Made by a program: the position numbers and the translations under genes. The notes below the pieces were generated by a model. That model made no database searches, was not told the origin of the DNA, and was given only the letters and a program-made list of their open reading frames with translations. Shown piece after piece: positions 1-8,792 of a stretch of 64,000 nt of DNA (position 1 is the stretch's first letter; every line of letters starts with the position of its first letter). Source of the stretch: Vibrio crassostreae (GTDB lineage: Bacteria > Pseudomonadota > Gammaproteobacteria > Enterobacterales > Vibrionaceae). The DNA lies in the NCBI RefSeq assembly GCF_024347415.1, contig NZ_AP025477.1, forward strand, positions 806,001 to 870,000. The letters run 5' to 3'.

Positions 1-51
1 TTCCAAATGTCACATTTCCAATGCAACAAGATGTCACTTCAGAGCCTTGCC

Positions 52-67
52 TGTGACAAGAATCACT
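52..67. promoter_or_regulatory. CRP-like binding site
   Basis: The site reads TGTGA, six bases, TCACT, matching nine of ten bases of the CRP half-site consensus TGTGA-N6-TCACA. It lies about 70 bases before the start of the secreted phosphatase-like lipoprotein, a usual distance for class I or II CRP activation. This suggests catabolite control of that gene. It is a motif match only; no promoter elements are certain. Confidence 0.45.
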
Positions 68-135
68 TACAGAATGATATCCATCTCATAACATGCGCGT
101 CCCAAATTTCTTTCAGCAATTAGCGGACCCACTTT

Positions 136-1506
136 ATGAAATTGTTAAAAACATCTATCGCTTTCGCCATCTCTTCTGCACTTTTGATTGGTTGCAGCAG
201 TGACACAGATTACGTTCAACCTGAAGAAGTAAAGATCGCGACTTATAACTTGTCTTTTGATCGTGCCACCTTCGAAGACCTCGTAACGGAAATGCAGATT
301 GAACCAAGCGCTCAAACAAAATTAGTGAGCGACTATTTGGATAACACGATTGATGCCGCTGACAAAGAAACAGCAGCGAAAGTTATTCAGATCCGTAACG
401 TCGCTGCCGTGATTCAAAAGAATCGTCCTGATGTTCTTATGATGGCTGAGTTTAACAACGACGGAACAGGTACTGACAAATCAGCACTCGAAGGCTTCCA
501 GAAAAACTACCTTTCTGTTGCTCAAAGTATCGAAGGAGCAGGCGGTGACGCGAACCTAGAACCAATCTCATACCCGTATTTTGAGAGCTATTCGACCAAT
601 ACAGGTTTGCTGAACGAATTTGGTTTTGATTTAGACAATGACGGTAACTTCGGAACACTTCCCGGTGACGCTTGGGGCTTCGGTTTCTACCATGGCCAGT
701 ACGCGTTCGCTTTGATGTCTAAATACGAAATCGACACGGCCAACACTCGCACATTCCAAGAATTTAAATGGAAAGATCTTGAAGGTGCTACCATCCCAAC
801 AATCACAGTGTGTGATGATCCTAGTAAGTTCCCTGCAGGCATGGACTGTGGTGACGAGTGGTACACAGCGGCTGAATGGGAAGAAGTTCGTCTATCGTCA
901 AAAAACCACGTTGACGCACCGATCCTAATCCCAACTAAAAATGGTACAGAAACCGTTCACTTGTTAATGTCACACCCTACTCCTCCAGCTTTTGATGTGG
1001 GGAAGAACATTGAGCAAAACGCAGCAGAAGTCGACTTCTGGCACCAATACATCCAAAACAAGTCGTTCATCTATGATGATTCTGGAAAAACGGGCGGCCT
1101 AGAACAAGGCAAGCACTTTGTCATGATGGGCGACCAAAACCTAGATCCTGTTGATGGAGACGGCATTAGCTCTGTAATGCAAGATTTGCATAACGACTCG
1201 TTAGTTAACCAAGAAGTCACCAACGGCAGTCTATACCCTACTAGTTATGGCGCAGCTGAACATGCGGTAGATAATTCATTGCCTCACCCACAGCCAAACC
1301 GTATCACTTCAACGTTTGGACTTGCTGTAGACTACGCACTGCCGTCAGCTACCTTAAACATTGTTGAATCTGGTGTATATTGGTCAGCTTCGTACGAAGA
1401 AGGACGCAAGCTATTCAATGACTCACGAATTGGTGATTATGGTAACGGCAAAGATGTTTCATCTGACCACCGTATGATCTGGGTGAAAGCAGACTTCAGT
1501 AACTAA
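136..1506 (+). CDS. Endonuclease/exonuclease/phosphatase-fold lipoprotein
   Basis: A 456-residue exported lipoprotein: a short basic start, a hydrophobic stretch and a lipobox LLIGC with the lipidated cysteine at residue 20. The mature part has the landmarks of the EEP (DNase I-like) phosphoesterase fold: an Asn in ATYNLSF (residue 38), a metal-binding Glu in MMAEFNND (residue 105), the GDQNLDP motif (Asp 333) and a C-terminal SSDHR motif (Asp 444, His 445). These are the metal and catalytic positions of the superfamily, so a hydrolase acting on a phosphodiester or phosphomonoester outside the cytoplasm is expected; the substrate (extracellular DNA, phospholipid or sugar phosphate) cannot be told. 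It stands alone, with a CRP-like site upstream and a terminator just after it. The Shine-Dalgarno sequence is weak. Confidence 0.85.
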   Translation: MKLLKTSIAFAISSALLIGCSSDTDYVQPEEVKIATYNLSFDRATFEDLVTEMQIEPSAQTKLVSDYLDNTIDAADKETAAKVIQIRNVAAVIQKNRPDVLMMAEFNNDGTGTDKSALEGFQKNYLSVAQSIEGAGGDANLEPISYPYFESYSTNTGLLNEFGFDLDNDGNFGTLPGDAWGFGFYHGQYAFALMSKYEIDTANTRTFQEFKWKDLEGATIPTITVCDDPSKFPAGMDCGDEWYTAAEWEEVRLSSKNHVDAPILIPTKNGTETVHLLMSHPTPPAFDVGKNIEQNAAEVDFWHQYIQNKSFIYDDSGKTGGLEQGKHFVMMGDQNLDPVDGDGISSVMQDLHNDSLVNQEVTNGSLYPTSYGAAEHAVDNSLPHPQPNRITSTFGLAVDYALPSATLNIVESGVYWSASYEEGRKLFNDSRIGDYGNGKDVSSDHRMIWVKADFSN

Positions 1507-1528
1507 CCTATTCAATTGAGAACCAAGA

Positions 1529-1557
1529 AGCCCTCCTATTGCTACGAGGGCTTTTTA
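1529..1557 (+). terminator. Intrinsic terminator after the EEP lipoprotein gene
   Basis: A seven-base-pair stem AGCCCTC / GAGGGCT with a ten-base loop is followed by a run of five T. It lies 23 bases after the stop codon of the lipoprotein gene and ends that transcript. Confidence 0.85.
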
Positions 1558-1707
1558 TTGAGCGAAACGATTGCTACCAGCTTTATGCTCTCAAACTCTA
1601 ATTGTGGATGCTAGTAACCATAGTTATTGGATTCCAGAGCTCTTTCTTCAATCTAAAATATAACTATATTACTTGAACTTAACGAGTTTATAGCTAAGGA
1701 ATTGAGA

Positions 1708-1998
1708 ATGAGTAAACTGACTATTATTGCAACGATCGTCTCTAAAGAAGACAAAACTGAGCTAGTTAAATCAGAGATGATTAAACTGATCGATAAAACC
1801 CGTGTTGAAGACGGCTGTATTAACTACGATTTGCACCAAGATAACAGTAACCCTGCTCACTTTGTTTTTCATGAGAACTGGGATTCTGAAGCTCATCTAG
1901 AGAAACACTTAGCGAGCCAACACATCGCCGAGTACATGGCTGCGACTGAAAACTGTATTGAAACCTTTGTGCTCAACAAAATGACGCACATTGCCTAA
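1708..1998 (+). CDS. ABM-domain (YgiN-like) quinol monooxygenase family protein
   Basis: A 96-residue cytosolic protein with the antibiotic biosynthesis monooxygenase ferredoxin-like fold: an N-terminal beta strand (LTIIATIVS), the EDGCINYDLHQD segment near residue 40, FHENWDSEAHLEKHLAS and a C-terminal strand. This matches small YgiN-type proteins, which act on quinols or other reactive small molecules as dimers; the substrate here is unknown. I place the start at the ATG at 1708, because AAGGA lies seven bases before it, whereas the in-frame TTG at 1702 would sit directly on that ribosome site. It is flanked by terminators and looks monocistronic. Confidence 0.85.
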   Translation: MSKLTIIATIVSKEDKTELVKSEMIKLIDKTRVEDGCINYDLHQDNSNPAHFVFHENWDSEAHLEKHLASQHIAEYMAATENCIETFVLNKMTHIA

Positions 1999-2024
1999 CC
2001 AGTCACTCAGTACTGATTCAATAA

Positions 2025-2056
2025 AAACCCTGATTTCAACGCAGGGTTTCGCTTTT
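2025..2056 (+). terminator. Intrinsic terminator after the ABM gene
   Basis: Stem AAACCCTG / CAGGGTTT with a nine-base loop, followed by CGCTTTTC. It sits 27 bases after the stop codon. Confidence 0.75.
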
Positions 2057-2273
2057 CTTGCCTGTCATGTTGTTTCGAGTTCATTTTGTGCCAGGCTCGA
2101 GGTGCCGCTTCCTCCCTCATAAACAGAAGCTAATCTCTCCACAGTCGAAATATTCCTAAACCAATATCAAGTAACCTCACGAAAGATCATTCACATTCAT
2201 TTAAATACTGTTCGCGCGCTTTGACCATAAACTAAGCGCCAAATTACAAGAACAACAGTCGACAGGAATGTAG

Positions 2274-3170
2274 ATGAATACCAAACAACTTGAGGGCGCT
2301 GTAAGTGAAGTGAACTTATTCAATCAGCACATATACTTAATCCAATCCGTGCATACCATTCCGACCCCAAAAATGAATTGGGAGTCGATTGCGATGGAGC
2401 CTGCTCCGGTAATGCCAACAGTTCGATTCGATCATAAAGTCAAAGGCATGGAAGCACTCGATGAGTACAAGCCTAGCTGGCTAGATATGCTGCTAGGCAA
2501 CAAGTCGAAATTGTACACCCTCACTAACAATATTGAGCGTGCCGCCGAACAGGACATCGAGCAATACAAGACAGAGTTTGTACATTGGGTTCAAAGCTAC
2601 AGCTACTGGGCCAAGGGCAATCAATTATCGAAAGGTATTTTAAACAACGATAGCGAAGCAAAGCTTTCTGCCCTTTCCGAAGCTCAGCAGAACTCCATTA
2701 ACGCCGCGGTAGCCGACACTAAGCTGATTAACCATAACTTCAATACTTATAAGAATGGTCACCTGCTAGAAATCAATATTCAGGTTAATAAGCACAACGT
2801 GATCCCTAAAGAAAAAAAGGTATTGTGCCAAGGTGAAGTGAAGCTTGAAACGATGTCTCTTTCTGAAAGCAATGCTTTATATCGAGAGTATGTCTGCAGC
2901 TGTATTCTCAAATGTGCGCAAGATGCTTTCAATGTCTTACCCGAGACGAGCGCTGTGATCAATGTTGAACAGATTTCAGCAGATCAATCAAGCGAGACCA
3001 TAGTTTCATGCCATGTCGAACAAGGGCTACTCGAGTTCTTATTAATCGAAGACGATAAACCTTCTGAGATACTTGAATTCTTTGTCCACATTGAAGATTT
3101 CAATCCTCATCGAGGTAGCGGGTTCTCAGCGATAAAAACGATTTTTTCGCCTTTACCTATGGCGTCGTAA
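2274..3170 (+). CDS. Hypothetical cytosolic protein
   Basis: A 298-residue protein I do not recognise. It has no signal peptide or membrane segment. The composition is acidic and mixed alpha/beta, with a Trp-rich patch near residues 70-115 (PSWLDMLLGN and HWVQSYSYWAKGNQ) and a C-terminal half that looks beta-rich. Three cysteines cluster near residues 207-214 (YVCSCILKCAQ), which could be structural or metal-linked. The ATG at 2274 is preceded by AGGAA at a normal distance. The next gene, an outer-membrane protein, starts about 90 bases downstream in the same direction with no clear terminator between, so the two may be cotranscribed, but nothing shows a shared function. Confidence 0.7.
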   Translation: MNTKQLEGAVSEVNLFNQHIYLIQSVHTIPTPKMNWESIAMEPAPVMPTVRFDHKVKGMEALDEYKPSWLDMLLGNKSKLYTLTNNIERAAEQDIEQYKTEFVHWVQSYSYWAKGNQLSKGILNNDSEAKLSALSEAQQNSINAAVADTKLINHNFNTYKNGHLLEINIQVNKHNVIPKEKKVLCQGEVKLETMSLSESNALYREYVCSCILKCAQDAFNVLPETSAVINVEQISADQSSETIVSCHVEQGLLEFLLIEDDKPSEILEFFVHIEDFNPHRGSGFSAIKTIFSPLPMAS

Positions 3171-3259
3171 CTCACTAGCTTTTTCGATTCAATCATTGGC
3201 GACTCTTCACGACTAACCTTGCGTTCGTCGTGTTCTATCATTTTATATACCAAACCATT

Positions 3260-4126
3260 ATGTCGACACACGCTATCTCGCAAACAACGCGCCCATTAAC
3301 AAACACAGTTTCATACACACGATACCTAGGAAAGCTACCTTTAGCTCTCATCGCGTTCTCTATGCCCATATTTGGAAAAGAGGCTGGAGAGGAGGTTGAA
3401 GAAGTGGAAGTCGAGGACCAAGTCGTATTAAGCGAAGGTGCTGAATTACAAGAAGAAGCTAAAGAATCCCCTTTTACGACCTTGACCAAGCTTGGGTTTA
3501 TCTACTCACAAAACACCAGCTCATCTTTGTCGATCAACTCTGGAATCTCTATTGGATACAAAAAAGAGAACTGGGGCCAACGAGTTCAGTTTGATACCTA
3601 CTATACCGATGCTGAAAATGATGAAGATGGTACTAATCGTTATACCACCAACTATGGCATCAGCTATGACTTAAACGAAGTCACCTATTTGGTTGCGACA
3701 ACCCGTTTTGAACACGACCACTTTGGTACCTATCGTAAGCAGTTCATTGTTGCTACCGGATTAGGTCGTCATTTTTACGATACCGAAAGAATCAAGCTTC
3801 AAGGATCGGCGGGCCCGGGTTATCGAATCAGTAAACGACAATCCTCCGATGAAGAGTTCCCCAACAAAGAGAACTATGAGCTAATTGTTAATGCCAGTAT
3901 TGATGGCTCGCTAACGCTCACAGAAACGTTTTCTATGGGCGCAACCGCTAACATGGCTTACGGTGAAGAAAACACCAACTACAACCTTAAGGGCTATCTA
4001 AAGAACATTCTGATGGGCAACTTGGCGCTTACGTTCGATACCGAATACATTTACAACACAACCGTCGCCTCAGACCAAAGCAACGCCGAAATCTACAGCT
4101 CGATGAATCTCAACTACGACTTTTAA
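3260..4126 (+). CDS. DUF481-family outer-membrane beta-barrel protein (YdiY-like)
   Basis: An exported protein of 288 residues from the ATG at 3260. After an unusually long n-region comes a hydrophobic core (LPLALIAFSMPIF), then a very acidic linker rich in Glu and Val (roughly residues 40-70), then a region of alternating beta strands ending in Asp-Phe, as expected for an outer-membrane barrel. The pattern of strands (FIYSQNTSSSLSINSG, GYKKENW, ATGLGRHFYDTERIKLQGS, GPGYR) matches the DUF481 'salt-induced outer membrane protein' family, whose role is poorly known. A GTG at 3230 in the same frame would add ten residues without a good ribosome site. The long n-region leaves the start uncertain. 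Confidence 0.75.
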   Translation: MSTHAISQTTRPLTNTVSYTRYLGKLPLALIAFSMPIFGKEAGEEVEEVEVEDQVVLSEGAELQEEAKESPFTTLTKLGFIYSQNTSSSLSINSGISIGYKKENWGQRVQFDTYYTDAENDEDGTNRYTTNYGISYDLNEVTYLVATTRFEHDHFGTYRKQFIVATGLGRHFYDTERIKLQGSAGPGYRISKRQSSDEEFPNKENYELIVNASIDGSLTLTETFSMGATANMAYGEENTNYNLKGYLKNILMGNLALTFDTEYIYNTTVASDQSNAEIYSSMNLNYDF

Positions 4127-4158
4127 AGATCCCTTCAATTCCTACCCCGTATACAAAT

Positions 4159-4180
4159 AAGGCCCTCATATGAGGGCCTT
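4159..4180. terminator. Bidirectional terminator between convergent genes
   Basis: A near-perfect palindrome AAGGCCCTCA / TGAGGGCCTT lies between the DUF481 gene and the end of the oppositely oriented RND permease gene. The U-tracts on both sides are short, so it may be leaky, but it is well placed to serve both transcripts. Confidence 0.7.
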
Positions 4181-4211
4181 GAAGTATCTAGCTTAAATTT
4201 GAACGATCTCG

Positions 4212-7200
4212 CTACGCTGTTTTCGTTCTAAATCGAGTCAACACATCCATTTGCTTTAGGTTCGCCATACCGACATACGCGACAGGCACTAAAAACAACG
4301 AGAAGAAGGTTCCGACAGACAAGCCGCCGACCAGCACCAAACCAATATTAATACGACCTAATGAACCTGGGCCATCAGCCAAAGCCAACGGTAATGAGCC
4401 AAGGATCATGGTGAGTGATGTCATCAAGATAGGACGCAGCCTTGAACGTGCGCTGCTGATTGCCGCTTCCTGAGCACTTGCACCCGATTTACGTTTCTCG
4501 TTCGCAAATTCCACCAGCAAAATACCGTGTTTAGTTACAAGGCCGACCAAAGTCAGCAAACCAATTTTTGAGTAGATATTGAGGCTTTGTCCAAATATCG
4601 ATAGCGTCAAAATCGCGCCTACAATACACAATGGAACCGTCAGTAAGATGATCATTGGGTCAACAAAGCTTTCAAACTGAGCCGCTAAAATCAAGAAGAT
4701 GAACACTAAGGCCAATACAAACAGCACTTGTGCACCCGCTGTTGAATCGACGAGGTCTTTTACAATTCCGTTGAACTCGTAACTCTGTGCGGATTTTAAT
4801 AAACTCGGCACCGTGTCGTCGATATAAGTTTTGACATCACTCGCCGTGTATCCCGGCATTAAATCAGCTGTGATTTCTGCACTGTCTTTACCCATAAACG
4901 TCTTAAAGTTCGATTCCGATGTCACTTGTTTAATAGAAACAAACTGTGACAACGGAAGTCTTTGACCTGATTGAGAGTCAACGTACAACTTGTCCAACAC
5001 TTTAAAATCACCAAGATCTTTACGGTTTACTTGTACTTGTATTGGGTAGGTATAACCGTCGTCTGCTTGTAAATCAGCCGCTTTAACAGATCCAAGAAAC
5101 GTCGATAACGCATTGGTGACATTACTGTAATCCACGCCAGACAACACAATCGCATTGCGGTCAATCGACAAATCATAACGTAATTGGTCGCGCAACATTG
5201 AGTTCTTAATGTTTGTCACACCCTCGTAATCTTCAAGCGCTTGGACGACCTCACTTGCGGTTTCAGACAGCACCGTGGTATCACGATTAACAGTGGTCAG
5301 TTCAAGGATCATGTTAGTGGCAATGTTTAAGTTATCTGCTGAACGCACCTTGAAAGACATGCCATAAGCAGAGACTGAACTTTGCGCTTTAGCAATAAAC
5401 TCATTCACCAACTCATCCGCTGATTGGTCACGCTCTCCCCATGGTTTTAATAGAACGTGATTGGTCGGAGTGCCTTCAATGTAAGACAAGTTCGCTTCCA
5501 CCGAGTCATCACCTTTGAACACGCTGTTGAGTTGTCCATTATTATCGAGATGATACTGACGTCCAACTCCTGTGGGAGGCGTTGAAGTAACCTCAACAAA
5601 GCCAGTATCTTCCGTTGGAAGCAGCACTTGAGGCATCTTCCAAACAGCCAAAGCAGACAAAGCAATCAGCATCAAAGCGATACCACTCATCAGTGCTTTA
5701 CGCTCAAACCACTTACCTAGCTCTTTGGTGTACACATCAGAAAGGACATTCAGTTTCGCATCGACCTTTTGGTACCACTTTGCGGGTGTTGAAACAGGCT
5801 TCATCAAATAAGCGCTCATCATGGGTGAGAGCGTTAACGCCACAAAACCAGAGATGATCACCGCCGCAGCAAGCGTGAAAGCAAACTGTCTAAACAGGTC
5901 AGCGGTTAAGCCCGCCATCAAACCAATTGGCAAATACACAACAGCCAAAGTAAGCGTCATCGCAATCACAGGGAAGACGATCTCTCGACACCCTTTGATT
6001 GCCGCATTAAATGGGGTTTCACCCTCTTCGATATGTCGGTAGCAGTTTTCAGCGACAACAATCGCATCATCGACCACCAAGCCAATCGCAAGAATGATCG
6101 CCAAAATAGTCAGTACGTTGATGCTAAAACCAAGCAAATGCATCACCGCAAACACACCTATCACACACACTGGAATGGTGACGATCGGAATCGAAGCCAC
6201 GCGAACAGAACCTAGGAATAGAACAACCACTGCGGAAACGAGAACAATTGCCTCAACCAAGGTCATGAAGCCTTCATCGATCGCGGTTTTAATGAAATCT
6301 GCTTGGTTGTAGACCATCTTCATCTCAATGCCTTCTGGCAACTGAGGTTGAATCAGGTCGATTTGCTTCTTCACTTTATTGGCGACTGTAACTGGGTTTT
6401 CACTTTTCAGTGGCAATACCTGAATCGACATCGCTAGGTTATCACCTACACGTAGAATACTTGGCGTTAGGCTCTCTTCACCCATTTTGACTTCAGCAAT
6501 ATCGCCGATACGAATGATCTTGCCGTTATCGACACGCACCACCAAGTCTCTTACATCATCAACGCTCGTCACTTGATTGACTGGGTTGATAGAGAAATCT
6601 CGTACCTGACCTTTAATCGTACCCGCAGTAAATGTCGCATTGTATGAGCTTAATGTACCTACCACGTCTGACGCGCTCATGTTGAGCGCCATCATACGAT
6701 CAGGCTGTAACCAAACACGCACCGCTTTCTCACTGCCGCCGTACGGCCCCCAAATACCACCGACACCTTGAATATGTTTAAACTGCGGCACGACTTGTTG
6801 GCTGATGTAGTCGTACATCTCTTGCTTAGACATCTTGCCAGTATTCACAAAAGTGATGATGTTACTCGGCATGCTGGTATCAGAAGAGTCATCCGTTACT
6901 GTTGGCTTATCCGTCATACTCGGTGGAAAATCACCAATCGCTTCGACACTGCTGCGCAAGTTGTTCATCAGGCTTGTGTATTCAACTTCATCAATGTCGT
7001 CTTCGAAGATGATTTTAAGATTACACGTCCCTTCCTGACAATCCGTAGTCATGGTTTTAACGCTATCAAGACCCGTTGCTGCAGTGATCAGTTTGTCTGC
7101 CACGTTACGTGACATAAACTCCGCACTCGCACCATTGATCGCAGCAGTTACCGTTGCTGACGGTGTTTTATGTTCTGGAAAGTATTGGATTGAGAGCTTT

Positions 7201-7289
7201 TGAAACGACAAAAGCCCAAGCAAAACAATGGTGATACTCAGAACAGACGCAAACACAGGGTGCTTAATACAAATCTCAGGAAGCTTCAT
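4212..7289 (-). CDS. RND-family efflux transporter, inner-membrane permease
   Basis: A 1025-residue inner-membrane pump of the AcrB/MexF type, driven by proton flow. The usual plan is visible: an N-terminal helix (FASVLSITIVLLGLL), a large periplasmic porter domain, a bundle of helices near residues 340-480, a fusion-like helix near 535, a second periplasmic domain and a second helix bundle near 855-1005. The fourth helix carries the proton-relay aspartate pair in AIGLVVDDAIVVAEN. Its start codon overlaps the end of the membrane-fusion gene by 14 bases, so the two are translationally coupled. No outer-membrane factor is encoded beside it; a TolC-like protein elsewhere would complete the pump. 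The substrate is unknown. Of the RND families it looks closest to the hydrophobe/amphiphile exporters. Confidence 0.93.
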   Translation of the reverse strand: MKLPEICIKHPVFASVLSITIVLLGLLSFQKLSIQYFPEHKTPSATVTAAINGASAEFMSRNVADKLITAATGLDSVKTMTTDCQEGTCNLKIIFEDDIDEVEYTSLMNNLRSSVEAIGDFPPSMTDKPTVTDDSSDTSMPSNIITFVNTGKMSKQEMYDYISQQVVPQFKHIQGVGGIWGPYGGSEKAVRVWLQPDRMMALNMSASDVVGTLSSYNATFTAGTIKGQVRDFSINPVNQVTSVDDVRDLVVRVDNGKIIRIGDIAEVKMGEESLTPSILRVGDNLAMSIQVLPLKSENPVTVANKVKKQIDLIQPQLPEGIEMKMVYNQADFIKTAIDEGFMTLVEAIVLVSAVVVLFLGSVRVASIPIVTIPVCVIGVFAVMHLLGFSINVLTILAIILAIGLVVDDAIVVAENCYRHIEEGETPFNAAIKGCREIVFPVIAMTLTLAVVYLPIGLMAGLTADLFRQFAFTLAAAVIISGFVALTLSPMMSAYLMKPVSTPAKWYQKVDAKLNVLSDVYTKELGKWFERKALMSGIALMLIALSALAVWKMPQVLLPTEDTGFVEVTSTPPTGVGRQYHLDNNGQLNSVFKGDDSVEANLSYIEGTPTNHVLLKPWGERDQSADELVNEFIAKAQSSVSAYGMSFKVRSADNLNIATNMILELTTVNRDTTVLSETASEVVQALEDYEGVTNIKNSMLRDQLRYDLSIDRNAIVLSGVDYSNVTNALSTFLGSVKAADLQADDGYTYPIQVQVNRKDLGDFKVLDKLYVDSQSGQRLPLSQFVSIKQVTSESNFKTFMGKDSAEITADLMPGYTASDVKTYIDDTVPSLLKSAQSYEFNGIVKDLVDSTAGAQVLFVLALVFIFLILAAQFESFVDPMIILLTVPLCIVGAILTLSIFGQSLNIYSKIGLLTLVGLVTKHGILLVEFANEKRKSGASAQEAAISSARSRLRPILMTSLTMILGSLPLALADGPGSLGRINIGLVLVGGLSVGTFFSLFLVPVAYVGMANLKQMDVLTRFRTKTA

Positions 7290-8598
7290 TAAGATTCTCC
7301 TTCGTTACAGCTTCCTTGCTTAATGTTTCCTTGTTGTGAGTTTCGCTTGATGATTGCTCAACAGTCGCGCTTGTTTCTGCTTGCTCGCTATTTTCGTTGA
7401 TCGCTTCGTCTACACCTTTTGATGCTTCCGTCCAATCAACCGAAGGTTCAATCGGATGTGGTTCATCCACCTTGGTTACAATCTTTTCTACTTTAGGCTC
7501 AGCGGTCTGCTGAGTGTTCTCTTTGTTTGTCGGCTCCGTTATTAGCTCAACGGTTTTCTGTTCAGCATTTGGGTTCATGACCTTAACTAACGACGCTTTC
7601 TTGAGGTTCTGTTGTCCCGTCACAACGACGTTATCGCCTAGCTTCAAGCCTTTCTCTACAACAACGTAACCATCGTTAGTATTCACGCCTAATTCGACAA
7701 TACGCTGCTCGATTTTTTCTCCATTCACTACCCAAACAAAGCGCTCTGCATCTTTTGCTTGAACGGAGTTTTGAGAAACCACCATCTGCGTTGAGTCTTC
7801 GCTTGTCATCTGACTCACTTTGGCAAACATACCTGGAACCAATCGATGATCTGGGTTAGTCACGTGCGCGTGCACTTCTACACGGCCTGAACTCTCGTCC
7901 ACTGCTGGTGCAATGTAATCCACCACGCCAGAAAAGGCTTCATCGACAAAGGCATCAACTTGAATGGAAACATTCTGCCCGAGCTTCGCATTGCCTAAAT
8001 CCGACTGGCCAATGGAATATTGAACTTCGACAGGATCGAGTTTGATCAAACTCACCAACGCGGTTGCGCTATCAATCTTACTGCCCACAGAGTGGGTAAA
8101 GTTGGTTAACTGCCCATCAAATGGCGCAACCAATAAATAGTCATTCATCAGCGCTTCTTTTTGACGGAAATCAGCCGCAGCTAAATTCGCCTGCTCTCCC
8201 AGTTCTTCAACATCTTGTTGAGACATAGAGTCAGGCTGTTTCTTTAGTAATTCTTGTACTCGCTTTAATTTCGACTTTGCTAACGCTAGAGAGCTTCTTG
8301 CTTTGTCTAAATCGGCTTTCGCTTTGGTATTGTCCAATTGAGCGATCAGTTCGCCTTTTTCAACTGAGTCTCCATCTTTGAAATGGATATTGAGAATTTT
8401 GTCGGAGGCACTAAATGTCAATGCAGCAGAATCCGTCGCCCTGATTTTGCCAACCTCGTTGATTGAAGAAGTGAATGCTTGTTTGTGAGCTTTTTCGATA
8501 GTCACTGGAATCAAGTTTGAGTCTTGGGCAAACGATGGAGAGATGTGTAAGGCAAACAGTGCCAAACAGATTGTTTTACTAAGCTTTGTAAATTTCAT
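7276..8598 (-). CDS. RND efflux membrane-fusion (periplasmic adaptor) protein with a long acidic tail
   Basis: A 440-residue periplasmic adaptor with a cleavable signal peptide (residues 1-24, ending SFAQD). It shows the HlyD/AcrA order: a lipoyl half-motif with GDSVEKGELIAQLDN near residue 75, an alpha-helical hairpin (about 90-150), the second lipoyl half (LVAPFDGQL), a beta barrel and a membrane-proximal domain ending near residue 340. Beyond that the protein carries about 100 extra residues rich in Glu, Thr, Lys, Ser and Asn without hydrophobic segments; most adaptors stop near 360-390. It is cotranscribed with the permease, overlapping it by 14 bases. A terminator after fadL suggests that this pair is a separate unit from volA-fadL. 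The ribosome site is weak. Confidence 0.9.
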   Translation of the reverse strand: MKFTKLSKTICLALFALHISPSFAQDSNLIPVTIEKAHKQAFTSSINEVGKIRATDSAALTFSASDKILNIHFKDGDSVEKGELIAQLDNTKAKADLDKARSSLALAKSKLKRVQELLKKQPDSMSQQDVEELGEQANLAAADFRQKEALMNDYLLVAPFDGQLTNFTHSVGSKIDSATALVSLIKLDPVEVQYSIGQSDLGNAKLGQNVSIQVDAFVDEAFSGVVDYIAPAVDESSGRVEVHAHVTNPDHRLVPGMFAKVSQMTSEDSTQMVVSQNSVQAKDAERFVWVVNGEKIEQRIVELGVNTNDGYVVVEKGLKLGDNVVVTGQQNLKKASLVKVMNPNAEQKTVELITEPTNKENTQQTAEPKVEKIVTKVDEPHPIEPSVDWTEASKGVDEAINENSEQAETSATVEQSSSETHNKETLSKEAVTKENLNEAS

Positions 8599-8714
8599 TT
8601 TTAATAACCATAACCGTTGAATTCGTCTGAATTTAAACGTTTTTCTAAGCAGCTATTTCTTACTTAATGAGCTTCCAGCTATTTAAATAATGCCAAAACA
8701 GCTAATAATGAGAA

Positions 8715-8741
8715 AAGGGCTCAACTCACTGTCGAGCCCTG
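8715..8741 (-). terminator. Terminator after fadL
   Basis: Stem AGGGCTC / GAGCCCT with an eleven-base loop, lying about 50 bases past the fadL stop codon on the minus strand, followed on that strand by TTTTCTC. The other strand also has a T-run, so the hairpin could act both ways. It separates volA-fadL from the downstream efflux operon. Confidence 0.7.
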
Positions 8742-8792
8742 CAATTTTTATATGATTCCTAAATTTTTACGTTCTGAACTCCAAAGTAAAAG

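Noticed and set aside
5615..6312. Several plus-strand frames inside the RND permease gene
   Set aside because: They lie opposite a clear coding sequence and show no domain or start signal; shadows of the permease.
6768..7112. 114-codon plus-strand frame opposite the start of the RND permease
   Set aside because: No ribosome site and no recognisable protein; the minus strand is clearly coding here.
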